Assembly: GCF_000758305.1 (NCBI RefSeq)
Contig: NZ_CP009458.1
Span: forward strand, 62,001-126,000
Length of the DNA: 64,000 nucleotides
From: Cedecea neteri
GTDB taxonomy: Bacteria; Pseudomonadota; Gammaproteobacteria; Enterobacterales; Enterobacteriaceae
Direction of reading: 5' to 3'
In this document: positions 55,708-64,000 of the stretch, piece by piece
Layout of the letters: every line of letters starts with the position of its first letter
Numbering within the stretch: the stretch's first letter is position 1
The notes under the pieces: model-generated
Seen by the model: only the letters and a program-made list of their open reading frames with translations
What the model was told of the DNA's origin: nothing
Databases searched by the model: none
Translations under genes and position numbers: made by a program

Positions 55708-58700
55708 ATGGACTTTTCCCGCTTTTTTATCGACAGGCCGATTTTTGCCGCGGTGCTGTCGATTCTGATTTTTATTACGGGGCTTATCGCGATCCCGCTG
55801 CTGCCGATCAGTGAATACCCGGACGTCGTGCCGCCAAGCGTGCAGGTCCGGGCGGAATACCCTGGCGCTAACCCGAAAGTGATCGCTGAAACCGTGGCGA
55901 CGCCGCTGGAAGAAGCGATCAACGGCGTCGAAAATATGATGTACATGAAATCCGTTGCTGGTTCCGACGGCGTGTTGGTCACTACCGTGACCTTCCGCCC
56001 GGGCACCGATCCGGATCAGGCGCAGGTTCAGGTGCAGAACCGCGTTTCCCAGGCCGAAGCTCGCCTGCCGGAAGACGTTCGCCGCCTCGGTATTACTACC
56101 CAGAAACAGTCGCCCACGCTGACCCTGGTGGTACATCTGTTCTCGCCGAACGGCAAGTACGACTCGCTGTACATGCGTAACTACGCCACGTTGAAAGTGA
56201 AGGACGAACTCGCGCGCCTGCCGGGCGTCGGGCAGATCCAGATTTTCGGCTCCGGCGAATACGCCATGCGCGTGTGGCTGGATCCGAACAAAGTGGCGGC
56301 GCGTGGCCTTACGGCTTCTGACGTGGTCACGGCGATGCAAGAGCAGAACGTGCAGGTGTCTGCCGGTCAGCTCGGCGCAGAGCCGCTGCCGAAAGCGAGC
56401 GACTTCCTGATTTCTATTAACGCCCAGGGCCGCCTACACAGCGAAGAAGAGTTCGGCAACATCATCCTGAAAACCGCCCCGGACGGATCGCTGGTTCGCC
56501 TGCGTGACGTGGCACGTATCGAGCTGGGTTCAGGCAGTTATGCCCTGCGCTCCCAACTGAACAACAAAGATGCGGTCGGGATCGGTATCTTCCAGGCCCC
56601 CGGCGCCAACGCCATCGACCTGTCTAACGCCGTGCGCGCCAAGATGGCCGAGCTGTCCACACGTTTCCCGGAAGACATGAAGTGGGCCGCACCTTACGAC
56701 CCGACCGTGTTCGTCCGCGACTCCATCCGGGCGGTGGTGCAAACCCTGCTGGAAGCGGTGGTGCTGGTTGTGCTGGTTGTGATCCTGTTCCTGCAAACCT
56801 GGCGTGCGTCCATCATCCCGCTGATTGCCGTTCCGGTTTCAGTGGTGGGTACGTTCAGCATTCTTTACCTGCTCGGCTTCTCGCTGAACACGCTGAGTCT
56901 GTTCGGGTTGGTGCTCGCCATCGGCATCGTGGTGGATGACGCCATCGTGGTGGTGGAAAACGTCGAGCGTAACATCGAAGAAGGGCTTGCCCCGCTGCAG
57001 GCGGCGCACCAGGCCATGCGCGAGGTTTCCGGGCCGATTATCGCTATCGCCCTGGTGCTGTGCGCGGTGTTCGTGCCGATGGCGTTCCTCTCCGGCGTCA
57101 CCGGGCAGTTCTACAAGCAGTTCGCGGTGACCATCGCCATTTCGACGGTGATTTCGGCGATTAACTCCCTGACGCTTTCCCCGGCGCTGGCAGCTCTGCT
57201 GCTGAAGCCGCACGGCGCGCCGAAGGACATGCCTACCCGGCTGATCGACCGCCTGTTCGGCTGGCTGTTCCGCCCGTTCAACCGCTTCTTCCACCGCAGT
57301 TCGGAAGGCTACCAGGGTCTGGTGAGTAAAACCCTTGGCCGCCGTGGCGCGGTGTTTGCGGTGTACGTGCTGCTGCTGTGCGCTGCCGGAGTGATGTTCA
57401 AAACCGTGCCGGGTGGGTTTATTCCGACCCAGGATAAGCTCTACCTGATCGGCGGCGTGAAAATGCCGGAAGGTTCTTCGCTGGAGCGCACCGACGCGGT
57501 GATCCGCAAGATGAGCGAAATCGGGATGAACACCGAAGGCGTGGATTACGCGGTGGCATTCCCTGGCCTGAACGCGCTGCAGTTCACCAACACGCCGAAT
57601 ACCGGCACGGTGTTCTTCGGCCTGAAGCCGTTCGGCGAGCGCAAGCATACCGCGGCGGAAATTAACGCCGAGATCAACGCCAAAATCTCGCAAATTCAGG
57701 AAGGTTTCGGCTTCTCGATTCTGCCGCCGCCGATTCTGGGGCTGGGTCAGGGTTCCGGCTACTCGCTGTATATCCAGGACCGGGCGGGCTTAGGCTACGG
57801 GGCGCTGCAAACCGCGGTGAACACCATGTCCGGCGCGATCATGCAAACGCCGGGGATGCACTTCCCAATCTCTACCTATCAGGCGAACGTGCCGCAGCTG
57901 GATGTGCAGGTAGACCGTGACAAAGCCAAAGCGCAGGGCGTGTCGCTGACCGATCTGTTCGGCACACTGCAGACTTATTTGGGCTCGTCCTACGTGAACG
58001 ACTTCAACGAGTTTGGCCGCACCTGGCGAGTTATGGCTCAGGCCGACGGACAGTTCCGTGACAGCGTGGAAGACATCGGCAACCTGCGCACCCGCAACAG
58101 CCAGGGGGAAATGGTGCCGATCGGCAGCATGGTGAAAATCACCACCACCTACGGGCCGGACCCGGTGATCCGCTACAACGGCTACCCGGCGGCGGATCTC
58201 ATCGGCGATGCCGATCCACGCGTGCTCTCCTCCGCGCAGGCAATGACTAAGCTGGCCGCGATGTCCGGGCAGGTATTGCCGAACGGGATGAACATCGAAT
58301 GGACGGATCTGAGCTACCAGCAGGCAACCCAAGGCAACACGGCGATGATCGTCTTCCCGGTAGCTGTGCTGCTGGCGTTCCTGGTGCTCGCCGCGCTGTA
58401 TGAAAGCTGGACGCTGCCGCTGGCGGTGATCCTGATCGTGCCGATGACCATGCTGTCCGCGCTGTTTGGCGTCTGGCTGACCGGGGGCGATAACAACGTG
58501 TTCGTGCAGGTCGGGTTGGTGGTGCTGATGGGCCTGGCCTGTAAGAACGCCATCCTGATCGTCGAGTTCGCCCGCGAGCTGGAGATGCAGGGCAAAGGCA
58601 TTATGGAGTCCGCGCTGGAAGCCTGTCGCCTGCGTCTGCGCCCTATCGTGATGACCTCGATTGCCTTTATCGCCGGGACTATCCCGCTGATTCTGGGCCA

Positions 58701-58860
58701 CGGCGCGGGCGCAGAAGTCCGCGGCGTAACCGGGGTGACGGTGTTCTCGGGCATGTTAGGGGTGACGCTGTTTGGTCTGTTCCTGACGCCGGTGTTCTAC
58801 GTCACGCTGCGCAAGCTCGTGACGCGCGGCAAAACCCAGGCAAAAACTGTCGAGGCGTGA
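55708..58860 (+). CDS. oqxB: RND multidrug efflux pump OqxB
   Basis: Proton-driven inner-membrane pump of the HAE1 family, which together with OqxA and TolC expels quinolones and other drugs. 1050 residues. N-terminal SRFFIDRPIFAAVLSIL (typical FxxRP.FA), twelve TM helices with two periplasmic loops, and the proton-relay pair Asp-Asp in GIVVDDAIVVVENVERN of TM4. Starts 23 bp after oqxA in one operon. Near-identical in motif content to Klebsiella OqxB. Confidence 0.95.
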   Translation: MDFSRFFIDRPIFAAVLSILIFITGLIAIPLLPISEYPDVVPPSVQVRAEYPGANPKVIAETVATPLEEAINGVENMMYMKSVAGSDGVLVTTVTFRPGTDPDQAQVQVQNRVSQAEARLPEDVRRLGITTQKQSPTLTLVVHLFSPNGKYDSLYMRNYATLKVKDELARLPGVGQIQIFGSGEYAMRVWLDPNKVAARGLTASDVVTAMQEQNVQVSAGQLGAEPLPKASDFLISINAQGRLHSEEEFGNIILKTAPDGSLVRLRDVARIELGSGSYALRSQLNNKDAVGIGIFQAPGANAIDLSNAVRAKMAELSTRFPEDMKWAAPYDPTVFVRDSIRAVVQTLLEAVVLVVLVVILFLQTWRASIIPLIAVPVSVVGTFSILYLLGFSLNTLSLFGLVLAIGIVVDDAIVVVENVERNIEEGLAPLQAAHQAMREVSGPIIAIALVLCAVFVPMAFLSGVTGQFYKQFAVTIAISTVISAINSLTLSPALAALLLKPHGAPKDMPTRLIDRLFGWLFRPFNRFFHRSSEGYQGLVSKTLGRRGAVFAVYVLLLCAAGVMFKTVPGGFIPTQDKLYLIGGVKMPEGSSLERTDAVIRKMSEIGMNTEGVDYAVAFPGLNALQFTNTPNTGTVFFGLKPFGERKHTAAEINAEINAKISQIQEGFGFSILPPPILGLGQGSGYSLYIQDRAGLGYGALQTAVNTMSGAIMQTPGMHFPISTYQANVPQLDVQVDRDKAKAQGVSLTDLFGTLQTYLGSSYVNDFNEFGRTWRVMAQADGQFRDSVEDIGNLRTRNSQGEMVPIGSMVKITTTYGPDPVIRYNGYPAADLIGDADPRVLSSAQAMTKLAAMSGQVLPNGMNIEWTDLSYQQATQGNTAMIVFPVAVLLAFLVLAALYESWTLPLAVILIVPMTMLSALFGVWLTGGDNNVFVQVGLVVLMGLACKNAILIVEFARELEMQGKGIMESALEACRLRLRPIVMTSIAFIAGTIPLILGHGAGAEVRGVTGVTVFSGMLGVTLFGLFLTPVFYVTLRKLVTRGKTQAKTVEA

Positions 58861-58903
58861 ATGTCATAAATCAGGCGGTGTAAAAGCCGCCTGGTTAGCC
58901 CAA

Positions 58904-58936
58904 CAAAAAACCGCCTTTCAAAGAGGCGGTTTTTTT
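58904..58936. terminator. Bidirectional terminator oqxB / oqxR
   Basis: A6-CCGCCT/AGGCGG-T7 (stem 58911-58916, 58924-58929), between convergent genes. A second hairpin AGGCGG/CCGCCT (58873-58892) precedes it. Confidence 0.9.
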
Positions 58937-58962
58937 ATTTCTGCGGAAAGTGGCTGCGGGGT

Positions 58963-59442
58963 TTAATGGCCTTTTTTGTACAGCGCCTCTAGCTCAGGCA
59001 CCGGCTGGCAGCCGCTGGTATCGCTTTTTTTCACTTTCTCCAGCGCGCTGGCCACGGTATGGCGAGCCAGCACCGCCAGCGATGCCTCTTCGGCTTCTTC
59101 TGCAATCGTTTTGAAGTACCAGCAGGCGTTGGCGCTCACCACGCAGCGGGCAGGCACGTCCGGGCGGGAAGCCCAAATCTTTTTGTCTTCAATCACCGAC
59201 AGGTAAATATCTCGCAGGGTTATCTCTTCGGCCGGGCGGCCAAGATGAATGGAACCGTTGCGCCCCAGCGTCGAGACAATAATGCCGTCACGCGTGAGGG
59301 GAACCATCAGTTTACGGATAAAGCTCGGGTTGGCTTCCAGGCCGTAGGCGAGGATGGCGCTGGTCGAACGTTCACCCATTTGCTCCGCCATCGCTACGCT
59401 GAGAACCATCTGCAAAGCTGTCGGGAAGCGGTAATCTAACAT
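58963..59442 (-). CDS. oqxR: Rrf2-family repressor OqxR
   Basis: Represses rarA and oqxAB; loss-of-function mutations cause multidrug resistance in Klebsiella. The start MLDYRFPTALQM gives 159 residues. N-terminal winged helix (about 1-65, with TSAILAYGLEANPSFIRKLMVPLTRDGIIVS) then a C-terminal region with three cysteines (PARCVVS, ANACWYF, SGCQPV), two in the segment where other Rrf2 proteins bind Fe-S. The frame is intact, so the pump should be repressed. Confidence 0.9.
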   Translation of the reverse strand: MLDYRFPTALQMVLSVAMAEQMGERSTSAILAYGLEANPSFIRKLMVPLTRDGIIVSTLGRNGSIHLGRPAEEITLRDIYLSVIEDKKIWASRPDVPARCVVSANACWYFKTIAEEAEEASLAVLARHTVASALEKVKKSDTSGCQPVPELEALYKKGH

Positions 59443-59697
59443 TTCATTTTCCTGGGTCGCGGTGAATCTTGTTCTTTTTTGCACCGCTAAGGTGAATAAT
59501 CAATGAGCAACAATATACCAAATGTCACGTTTTTTTTGAAGCAATCTGAGCTTTCGCTGGGAGCCAGCTCAAAATAACTGAAAGCTCGTTTTCAATAAGT
59601 TACGTTACTAAACTATTCAATAAATGAATTCTGCCAGGCTGGTTAATTAATTCAAGTATTTGCCATACTGAATAATAAGTCATCTAGCTCGCGTTTA

Positions 59698-59727
59698 ATA
59701 AAATGCCCCGGCCAGTTTTGACCGGGG
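59698..59727 (-). terminator. Terminator of the lipoprotein gene
   Basis: Minus strand: CCCCGG/CCGGGG (59706-59711, 59722-59727) followed by CATTTTATT. Just after the stop of the 59735 gene. Confidence 0.75.
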
Positions 59728-59734
59728 AACATAT

Positions 59735-60319
59735 TTAGCGGCATTCTGGTTTCCAGTTTAACGCCTGCAGCGCCGCCATATCTTTGTCGTTATCCCCTTT
59801 GATTCGCTTCACCATTTCGTTTTCGGTGACTTTTGGATCGGCAGGATACTGGCGGGCAAACTGCAGGTTGACGATACCGCCGCAGGCTTCACGGGCAAGC
59901 CACACGTCGGACTCGTAGCCGCTTTGTTTTGCATCGCCCGGCTTCGGCAGATAGATAATGCGAACCTCGGCCACATCACCGTTCCGCGCCACGTCGAAAT
60001 GCGGTTTCGGCACCGTGCGGTTTAACTCCAGCGCGGTCGCCTGCATCCAGCGATCTAGCGGCGCGTTAATTTTGATCTGATTAACCGTAATCAGCCGGGT
60101 CCACTGCCAGTTTTCGGCTTTTTCACCGTCGGTGGTGTATTCCCACACCGCCTGCTGCGGCGTTGAGCGAGTGAAGGATTGCCCGTAGGTTTTACCGGCA
60201 AAAGCGATGCTTTGCGGGGCGGTCAGGTCTTTAATTTGCGATGTTTTTGCCGACTGTGGGCCAGCACAGGCGGCCAGCAGGCAGGCCGAAGCCAGAACAG
60301 CGATGGAGTAACGGTTCAA
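59735..60319 (-). CDS. Putative lipoprotein of unknown function
   Basis: 194 residues. Lipoprotein signal peptide ending LLAAC (Cys18). The rest is a mixed alpha/beta domain (FAGKTYGQSFTRSTPQQAVWEYTTDGEKAENWQWTRLIT in part, VRIIYLPKPGDAKQSGYESDVW) with further cysteines at ACGG and PECR. No recognised domain. It likely sits in the inner leaflet of the outer membrane (Ala at +2 after Cys). Stands alone with its own terminator. Confidence 0.75.
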   Translation of the reverse strand: MNRYSIAVLASACLLAACAGPQSAKTSQIKDLTAPQSIAFAGKTYGQSFTRSTPQQAVWEYTTDGEKAENWQWTRLITVNQIKINAPLDRWMQATALELNRTVPKPHFDVARNGDVAEVRIIYLPKPGDAKQSGYESDVWLAREACGGIVNLQFARQYPADPKVTENEMVKRIKGDNDKDMAALQALNWKPECR

Positions 60320-60521
60320 CGGTAAGTTTCCTTCTTTTTGTTATTTAATCACGCCAGAAGTCGAGGCAGAAAATAGCCTCCAGCAGCCTGAAGCGATGCT
60401 TGCAGGCGATTTTATGCTCTCTGACCTTAGAAGGAAGTGAGTGAATTATCAATTTTTGCAGATATACTTCGCAGAATGATCTCTTCAATTGAAAATTTAA
60501 GATCGTTATAAAAGGAAGTCT

Positions 60522-61409
60522 ATGAGTAAAACGGATTATATCCTGAGATCTCTTGCTAAGATTTCAGGCAAGCGCTGGGAACATTACACGATTAATCGAA
60601 TCTACCATCTCCTGAACGATCCTGACCTGGAGTTTATTTGCCAGCAGTGCATCAGGAAAAACGATGGAAAAATCTATCTCGCAGATCTTTTTTTCCCTCA
60701 GTTAGGCCTATATCTGGAAATCGATGAAGGGCATCATGACAGTGAAGACGCAAAAATAAGAGATGCCATACGCCGCCTTGATATAACTGAGGCAACAGGT
60801 TTTCGCGAAGAGAGGATCCCCGCCAGTGACGTCAGTATCAACGAACTTGATAAATATATAGATAAATTCATCGAGTTAGTTAAAGAAATTAAATCAACTC
60901 TTTTGCAGCAAAAAGCGTTTAAGCCATGGGACTATGAACATCGCTATACTGCTTGCAACCATATAAAAAAAGGGATGATATCAGTAGGGCCAGAAGCTCT
61001 TTTTCGCCACCATAAGGATGCTCTAAACTGCTTTGGATATGAAAAGGGGCATCATCAGGCGGGTCACTGGAATATACCAGAACATGTTAACAAGATTATT
61101 GGTCTTGAAGGAAAAAATATGATCTGGTTCCCAAAACTTTATGAGCAGAAAGATTGGAAAAATTCACTTTCAGATAATGGCAAACTTATCACAGAATACC
61201 CGAACGATCTGCAAAAGAGCTATACAGAACGCTGGGATCACCGAGTTGTAATGGCTCATTCGCGAGATGAGTTAAACCGAACACTGTATCGCTTTCTTGG
61301 CGTGTTTAAGGTTGATCCAGCCACATTATCCTCTGCAGAGAAAAAATTTATTCGGATCGCCACTAGTGTAAAAACATTCCCAAAATGTCTCTGCAAAAAA
61401 ACTGATTAA
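60522..61409 (+). CDS. PvuRts1I/AbaSI-like modification-dependent restriction endonuclease
   Basis: 295 residues, ATG after AAAGGAAG. The N-terminal half matches the PvuRts1I/AbaSI family from its first residues (SKTDYILRSLAK, RWEHYTINRIYHLLNDPDLEF) and has the Vsr-like nuclease core: Asp55 (LADLFFPQLGLYLEI), Glu66, Asp68, Glu69, His71-His72 (IDEGHHD). The C-terminal half (about 135-295, KPWDYEHRYTACNHIKKG, FRHHKDALNCFGYEKG, WFPKLYEQKDWKNS) corresponds to the SRA-like domain that recognises glucosyl- or hydroxymethyl-cytosine. Such type IV enzymes cut DNA of T4-like phages. AT-rich, single gene between core genes, so probably acquired. No methyltransferase beside it, as expected. Confidence 0.88.
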   Translation: MSKTDYILRSLAKISGKRWEHYTINRIYHLLNDPDLEFICQQCIRKNDGKIYLADLFFPQLGLYLEIDEGHHDSEDAKIRDAIRRLDITEATGFREERIPASDVSINELDKYIDKFIELVKEIKSTLLQQKAFKPWDYEHRYTACNHIKKGMISVGPEALFRHHKDALNCFGYEKGHHQAGHWNIPEHVNKIIGLEGKNMIWFPKLYEQKDWKNSLSDNGKLITEYPNDLQKSYTERWDHRVVMAHSRDELNRTLYRFLGVFKVDPATLSSAEKKFIRIATSVKTFPKCLCKKTD

Positions 61410-61540
61410 CGAGCTCTTTCCTGCTTTTCAACAATGGAAAGCAGGATTCCGCCCCACCTTCCCGCAACGGGCCTATACTTATCGGCGACACTTTTCCGCA
61501 CGTTCTGTTCTGCATGCACTGATTTATGCGAGATAACGCT

Positions 61541-62461
61541 ATGGAATTAAAGGATTATTACGCCATCATGGGCGTGAAACCGACGGACGAACTCAAAACC
61601 ATCAAAACTGCCTACCGCCGCCTGGCGCGCAAATATCACCCCGACGTCAGTAAAGAGCCCGATGCAGAAGCCCGCTTTAAAGAGGTGGCCGAAGCCTGGG
61701 AAGTGCTGAGCGACGAGCAGCGCCGCGCCGAGTACGACCAGATGTGGCAGCACCGCAACGACCCGCAGTTTAATCAGCAGTTCCACCAGGGCGGCGAGCA
61801 GAGTTACAACGCCCAGGACTTCGAAGATATCTTCTCGTCTATGTTCGGCCAGCAGGCCAGGCATTCTCGCCAGCCGCACGCCGTGCGTGGCCACGATTTA
61901 GAAATCGAAGTTGCCGTATTCCTCGAAGAAACCCTGGCCGAACACAGCCGTACCATCAGCTACAAGCTGCCGGTCTATAACGTGTTTGGTATCGTCGAGC
62001 AGGAAATCCCGAAAACGCTGAATGTAAAAATTCCGGCGGGCGTCGGCGACGGGCAGCGCATTCGGCTCAAAGGCCAGGGCACGCCGGGTGAAAACGGTGG
62101 GCCAAACGGTGACCTGTGGCTGGTGATTCATATCGCGCCGCATCCGCTGTTCGACATTGTCGGCCACAACCTTGAAGTCGTGGTGCCGCTTGCCCCGTGG
62201 GAAGCCGCGCTGGGGGCAAAAGTCGAGGTTCCTACCCTCAAAGACAGCATTCTGATGACCATTCCTGCCGGCAGCCAGGCCGGGCAGAAGCTGCGCATCA
62301 AGGGCAAAGGGCTGGTTAGCAAACAGCACACCGGTGACCTGTTCGCGGTGATCAAAATCGTAATGCCGCCTAAGCCGGATGAAAACGCCGCGGCGCTGTG
62401 GCAACAGTTGGCAGACGCCCAGTCGGCGTTCAATCCGCGCAAAGATTGGGGGAAAAAATAA
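61541..62461 (+). CDS. cbpA: Curved-DNA-binding protein CbpA (DnaJ-like co-chaperone)
   Basis: DnaK co-chaperone and nucleoid protein of stationary phase. The start MELKDYYAIMG gives 306 residues as in E. coli. J domain with HPD (KYHPDVSKE), Gly/Phe linker (FEDIFSSMFGQ...), and C-terminal substrate domains (CTD I and II, IRLKGQGTPG, LRIKGKGLVS). Its stop overlaps the cbpM start by one base (TAATG). Confidence 0.97.
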   Translation: MELKDYYAIMGVKPTDELKTIKTAYRRLARKYHPDVSKEPDAEARFKEVAEAWEVLSDEQRRAEYDQMWQHRNDPQFNQQFHQGGEQSYNAQDFEDIFSSMFGQQARHSRQPHAVRGHDLEIEVAVFLEETLAEHSRTISYKLPVYNVFGIVEQEIPKTLNVKIPAGVGDGQRIRLKGQGTPGENGGPNGDLWLVIHIAPHPLFDIVGHNLEVVVPLAPWEAALGAKVEVPTLKDSILMTIPAGSQAGQKLRIKGKGLVSKQHTGDLFAVIKIVMPPKPDENAAALWQQLADAQSAFNPRKDWGKK

Positions 62462-62766
62462 TGACTAACGTCACCGTCACTTTTACCATCACTGAGTTCT
62501 GTCTGCACACCGGCATTCAGGAGGAAGAACTCAATGAGATTGTCGGCCTTGGCGTCGTCGAACCTTACGATTTTGAGGTCAAACCGTGGCAGTTTGACGA
62601 CCACGCGATCAACATAGCGCAGCGGGCATTGCGGTTAAGGCGAGAATTAGAACTCGACTGGCCCGGCATCGCTGTGGCGCTCACCCTGCTGGAGGAGAAT
62701 GAACGCCTGCGTCAGGAGAATCGTCTGCTTCGGCAGCGTATAGGGCGATTTATTCGCCATCCATAA
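62461..62766 (+). CDS. cbpM: CbpA modulator CbpM
   Basis: Binds the CbpA J domain and inhibits its co-chaperone and DNA-binding activity. The start MTNVTVTFTITEFC gives 101 residues, the E. coli length. MerR-like winged helix core (ITEFCLHTGIQEEELNEIVGLGVV) plus a helical tail. Co-translated with cbpA. Confidence 0.96.
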   Translation: MTNVTVTFTITEFCLHTGIQEEELNEIVGLGVVEPYDFEVKPWQFDDHAINIAQRALRLRRELELDWPGIAVALTLLEENERLRQENRLLRQRIGRFIRHP

Positions 62767-62915
62767 GCGTATCTTCTGGTGGATTATTCAGCAGAATATA
62801 TCCACCAGCCGTGAACATCCTGATTAATTTAGGAATATTACCTAAGGCAACATCCGCTTCGCTGTGCCAGGCTTATTCACGGTCATAAGGACTGATAACG
62901 TTTGTTGAGGATATT

Positions 62916-63275
62916 ATGAAAAAAACGATCATCGCTTTATCTGCAATTCTGCTGGCTGCCCCTGTTTTTGCCGCGACCACCACACATGCAACCGATGAGA
63001 CCGTCGCTGCGGCACACGAAGGCGCGAACACCGCCAAAGAGAAACTGCACGAGGCAGAGAACAAAGGCGAAGAGCTGAAGCTCAAGTCTAAACACGCCGC
63101 CGAAGGTAAAAGCGACAGCGTAGGCAGCAAGGTGAGCGAAGGCTCCCAGAAGGCCTGGCATAAAACCAAAGAAGGCACCGAGAAAGGTTGGGACGCAACC
63201 AAAGAAGGTGCTGAAAAAGGCTGGAATAAAACCAAAGAAGGCGCGGCTGACCTGAAGAAAAAGGTCACTGAATAA
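62916..63275 (+). CDS. Periplasmic LEA-like lysine/glutamate-rich protein
   Basis: 119 residues with a clear signal peptide (cleavage near VFA-ATTT). The mature part is almost all Lys, Glu, Ala, Gly and Thr, with an 11-residue-type repeat KTKEGTEKGWDATKEGAEKGW then NKTKEGA (63165-63246), like plant LEA group 3 repeats and related bacterial stress proteins. Probably unfolded or a lone amphipathic helix. Role in osmotic or desiccation protection is inference. AGGATATT ribosome site upstream; terminator downstream. Confidence 0.75.
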   Translation: MKKTIIALSAILLAAPVFAATTTHATDETVAAAHEGANTAKEKLHEAENKGEELKLKSKHAAEGKSDSVGSKVSEGSQKAWHKTKEGTEKGWDATKEGAEKGWNKTKEGAADLKKKVTE

Positions 63276-63294
63276 GTCGCTTTCTTTAAACAAT

Positions 63295-63316
63295 AAGCCG
63301 CGAAAGCGGCTTTTTT
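63295..63316 (+). terminator. Terminator after the LEA-like gene
   Basis: AAGCCGC-GAAA-GCGGCTT with T6, a stable GNRA-loop hairpin. Confidence 0.92.
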
Positions 63317-63322
63317 ATTGCC

Positions 63323-64000
63323 TCAACCTGCCAGTTTTTCAGCAAAATATCGTCCCGGCGTTTTCCCCAACGCTTTTTTAAACACACCAGAAAAAGCCCC
63401 CGGACTGCTGTAGCCTAAATCCAGCGCAACACGCGTGATCGCTTCCCCCTCACCTAACCGACCTATCGCCGCCAGCAGGCAGGCCTGTTGCCGCCATGCC
63501 ACAAAGCTGATGCCGGTCTGCTGCCTGAACTGGCGGGTAAAGGTTCGGCGGCTCATGCCCACGCGCGCCGCCATATCGTCGAGGGACGTTTCCAGCGAAG
63601 GTGCCAGCAAGAACGCCCGGCAGGCCGCCTGCAGACGAGGCTCGTCGGGCAGCGGGGCATTGAGAGAAAGCGCAGGCATCGACGCAATTTCATAGAGCAG
63701 CAAATCAAGCAGGCTTTGGCTGCGCCCTTCAGGCTGAGTGACATTGGTCAGGTCGACAGACTGCACCAGCAGTTCGCGTAGCAGCAGCGACACGCCAAAA
63801 ACCTGGCTTGTCTGCGGCAGCCTGAGCCGGTGCGCTGCGGCGTCACTGATATAGCCGTTAAGCATGATGACCGGCCCACGCATTTGCATGGCGTGAACCA
63901 GGCCGCCCGGCACCCAAATGGCGCACTGTGGCGGCACCGCCCAGTTTCCACCTGGCGTCTCCACGGAGATAACGCCGCTAGCGGCGTAGGCAAACTGCCC
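63323..64000 (-). CDS. AraC-family transcriptional regulator, 5' end outside the window
   Basis: The frame is open through the window edge, so the start is missing; a GTG inside (63964) is not needed. 225 residues are visible: C-terminal part of an AraC-type cupin ligand-binding domain (AAASGV, WAVPPQCAIWVPGGLVHA) and two helix-turn-helix motifs (DDMAARVGMSRRTFTRQFRQQTG; ITRVALDLGYSSPGAFSGVFKKALGKTPGRYF). Ligand and targets unknown. Confidence 0.85.
   Translation of the reverse strand, partial: GQFAYAASGVISVETPGGNWAVPPQCAIWVPGGLVHAMQMRGPVIMLNGYISDAAAHRLRLPQTSQVFGVSLLLRELLVQSVDLTNVTQPEGRSQSLLDLLLYEIASMPALSLNAPLPDEPRLQAACRAFLLAPSLETSLDDMAARVGMSRRTFTRQFRQQTGISFVAWRQQACLLAAIGRLGEGEAITRVALDLGYSSPGAFSGVFKKALGKTPGRYFAEKLAG

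Overview
The window is chromosomal DNA of an enterobacterium (order Enterobacterales, probably family Enterobacteriaceae). Evidence: a 16S rRNA gene beside clpB as at E. coli rrnG; the block clpB-pgeF-rluD-bamD-raiA-pheLA-tyrA-aroF-yfiRNB-rplS-trmD-rimM-rpsP-ffh-ypjD-corB-grpE-nadK-recN-bamE-rnfH-ratA-smpB-ssrA; two ERIC elements; and a chromosomal rarA-oqxAB-oqxR locus of the kind seen in Klebsiella and Enterobacter relatives. The species cannot be fixed from the sequence alone.

Layout. 1-26.7 kb is core genome: ribosome and translation genes, heat-shock genes with readable sigma-32 promoters, phenylalanine/tyrosine synthesis with its attenuator and TyrR boxes, the YfiRNB c-di-GMP module, Bam lipoproteins, and LexA-controlled recN. 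27.4-44.9 kb, between smpB and ssrA, is a BapA-type biofilm system: a 4190-residue adhesin with about 32 Ig-like repeats, followed by a TolC-like protein, an ABC transporter with a degenerate C39-like domain and an HlyD-like adaptor. 45-47.8 kb holds ssrA (tmRNA) and a decayed island inserted at its 3' end, with an imperfect duplication of the ssrA end, a frameshifted integrase remnant, an AbiTii-domain protein and a small membrane protein. 47.8-53.8 kb is accessory: two unknown genes, a SymE-like gene, and a CvaA/CvaB-type exporter facing a convergent gene for a glycine-rich double-glycine-leader peptide. 53.8-59.5 kb is rarA-oqxA-oqxB-oqxR. 59.7-64 kb holds a lipoprotein, a PvuRts1I/AbaSI-like modification-dependent endonuclease, cbpA-cbpM, a LEA-like periplasmic protein and a truncated AraC-family regulator.

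Best candidate for something new: the peptide gene at 53161-53412. Its 15-residue leader ends VSGA, like microcin E492, and its 68-residue, cysteine-free mature part is about 31% glycine. It lies next to a dedicated C39-peptidase exporter, and no recognisable immunity gene is present. Second: an apparent defence neighbourhood (AbiTii protein and membrane protein in the ssrA island, SymE, and the AbaSI-like nuclease). All assignments were made by reading motifs and gene order; no database search was run.
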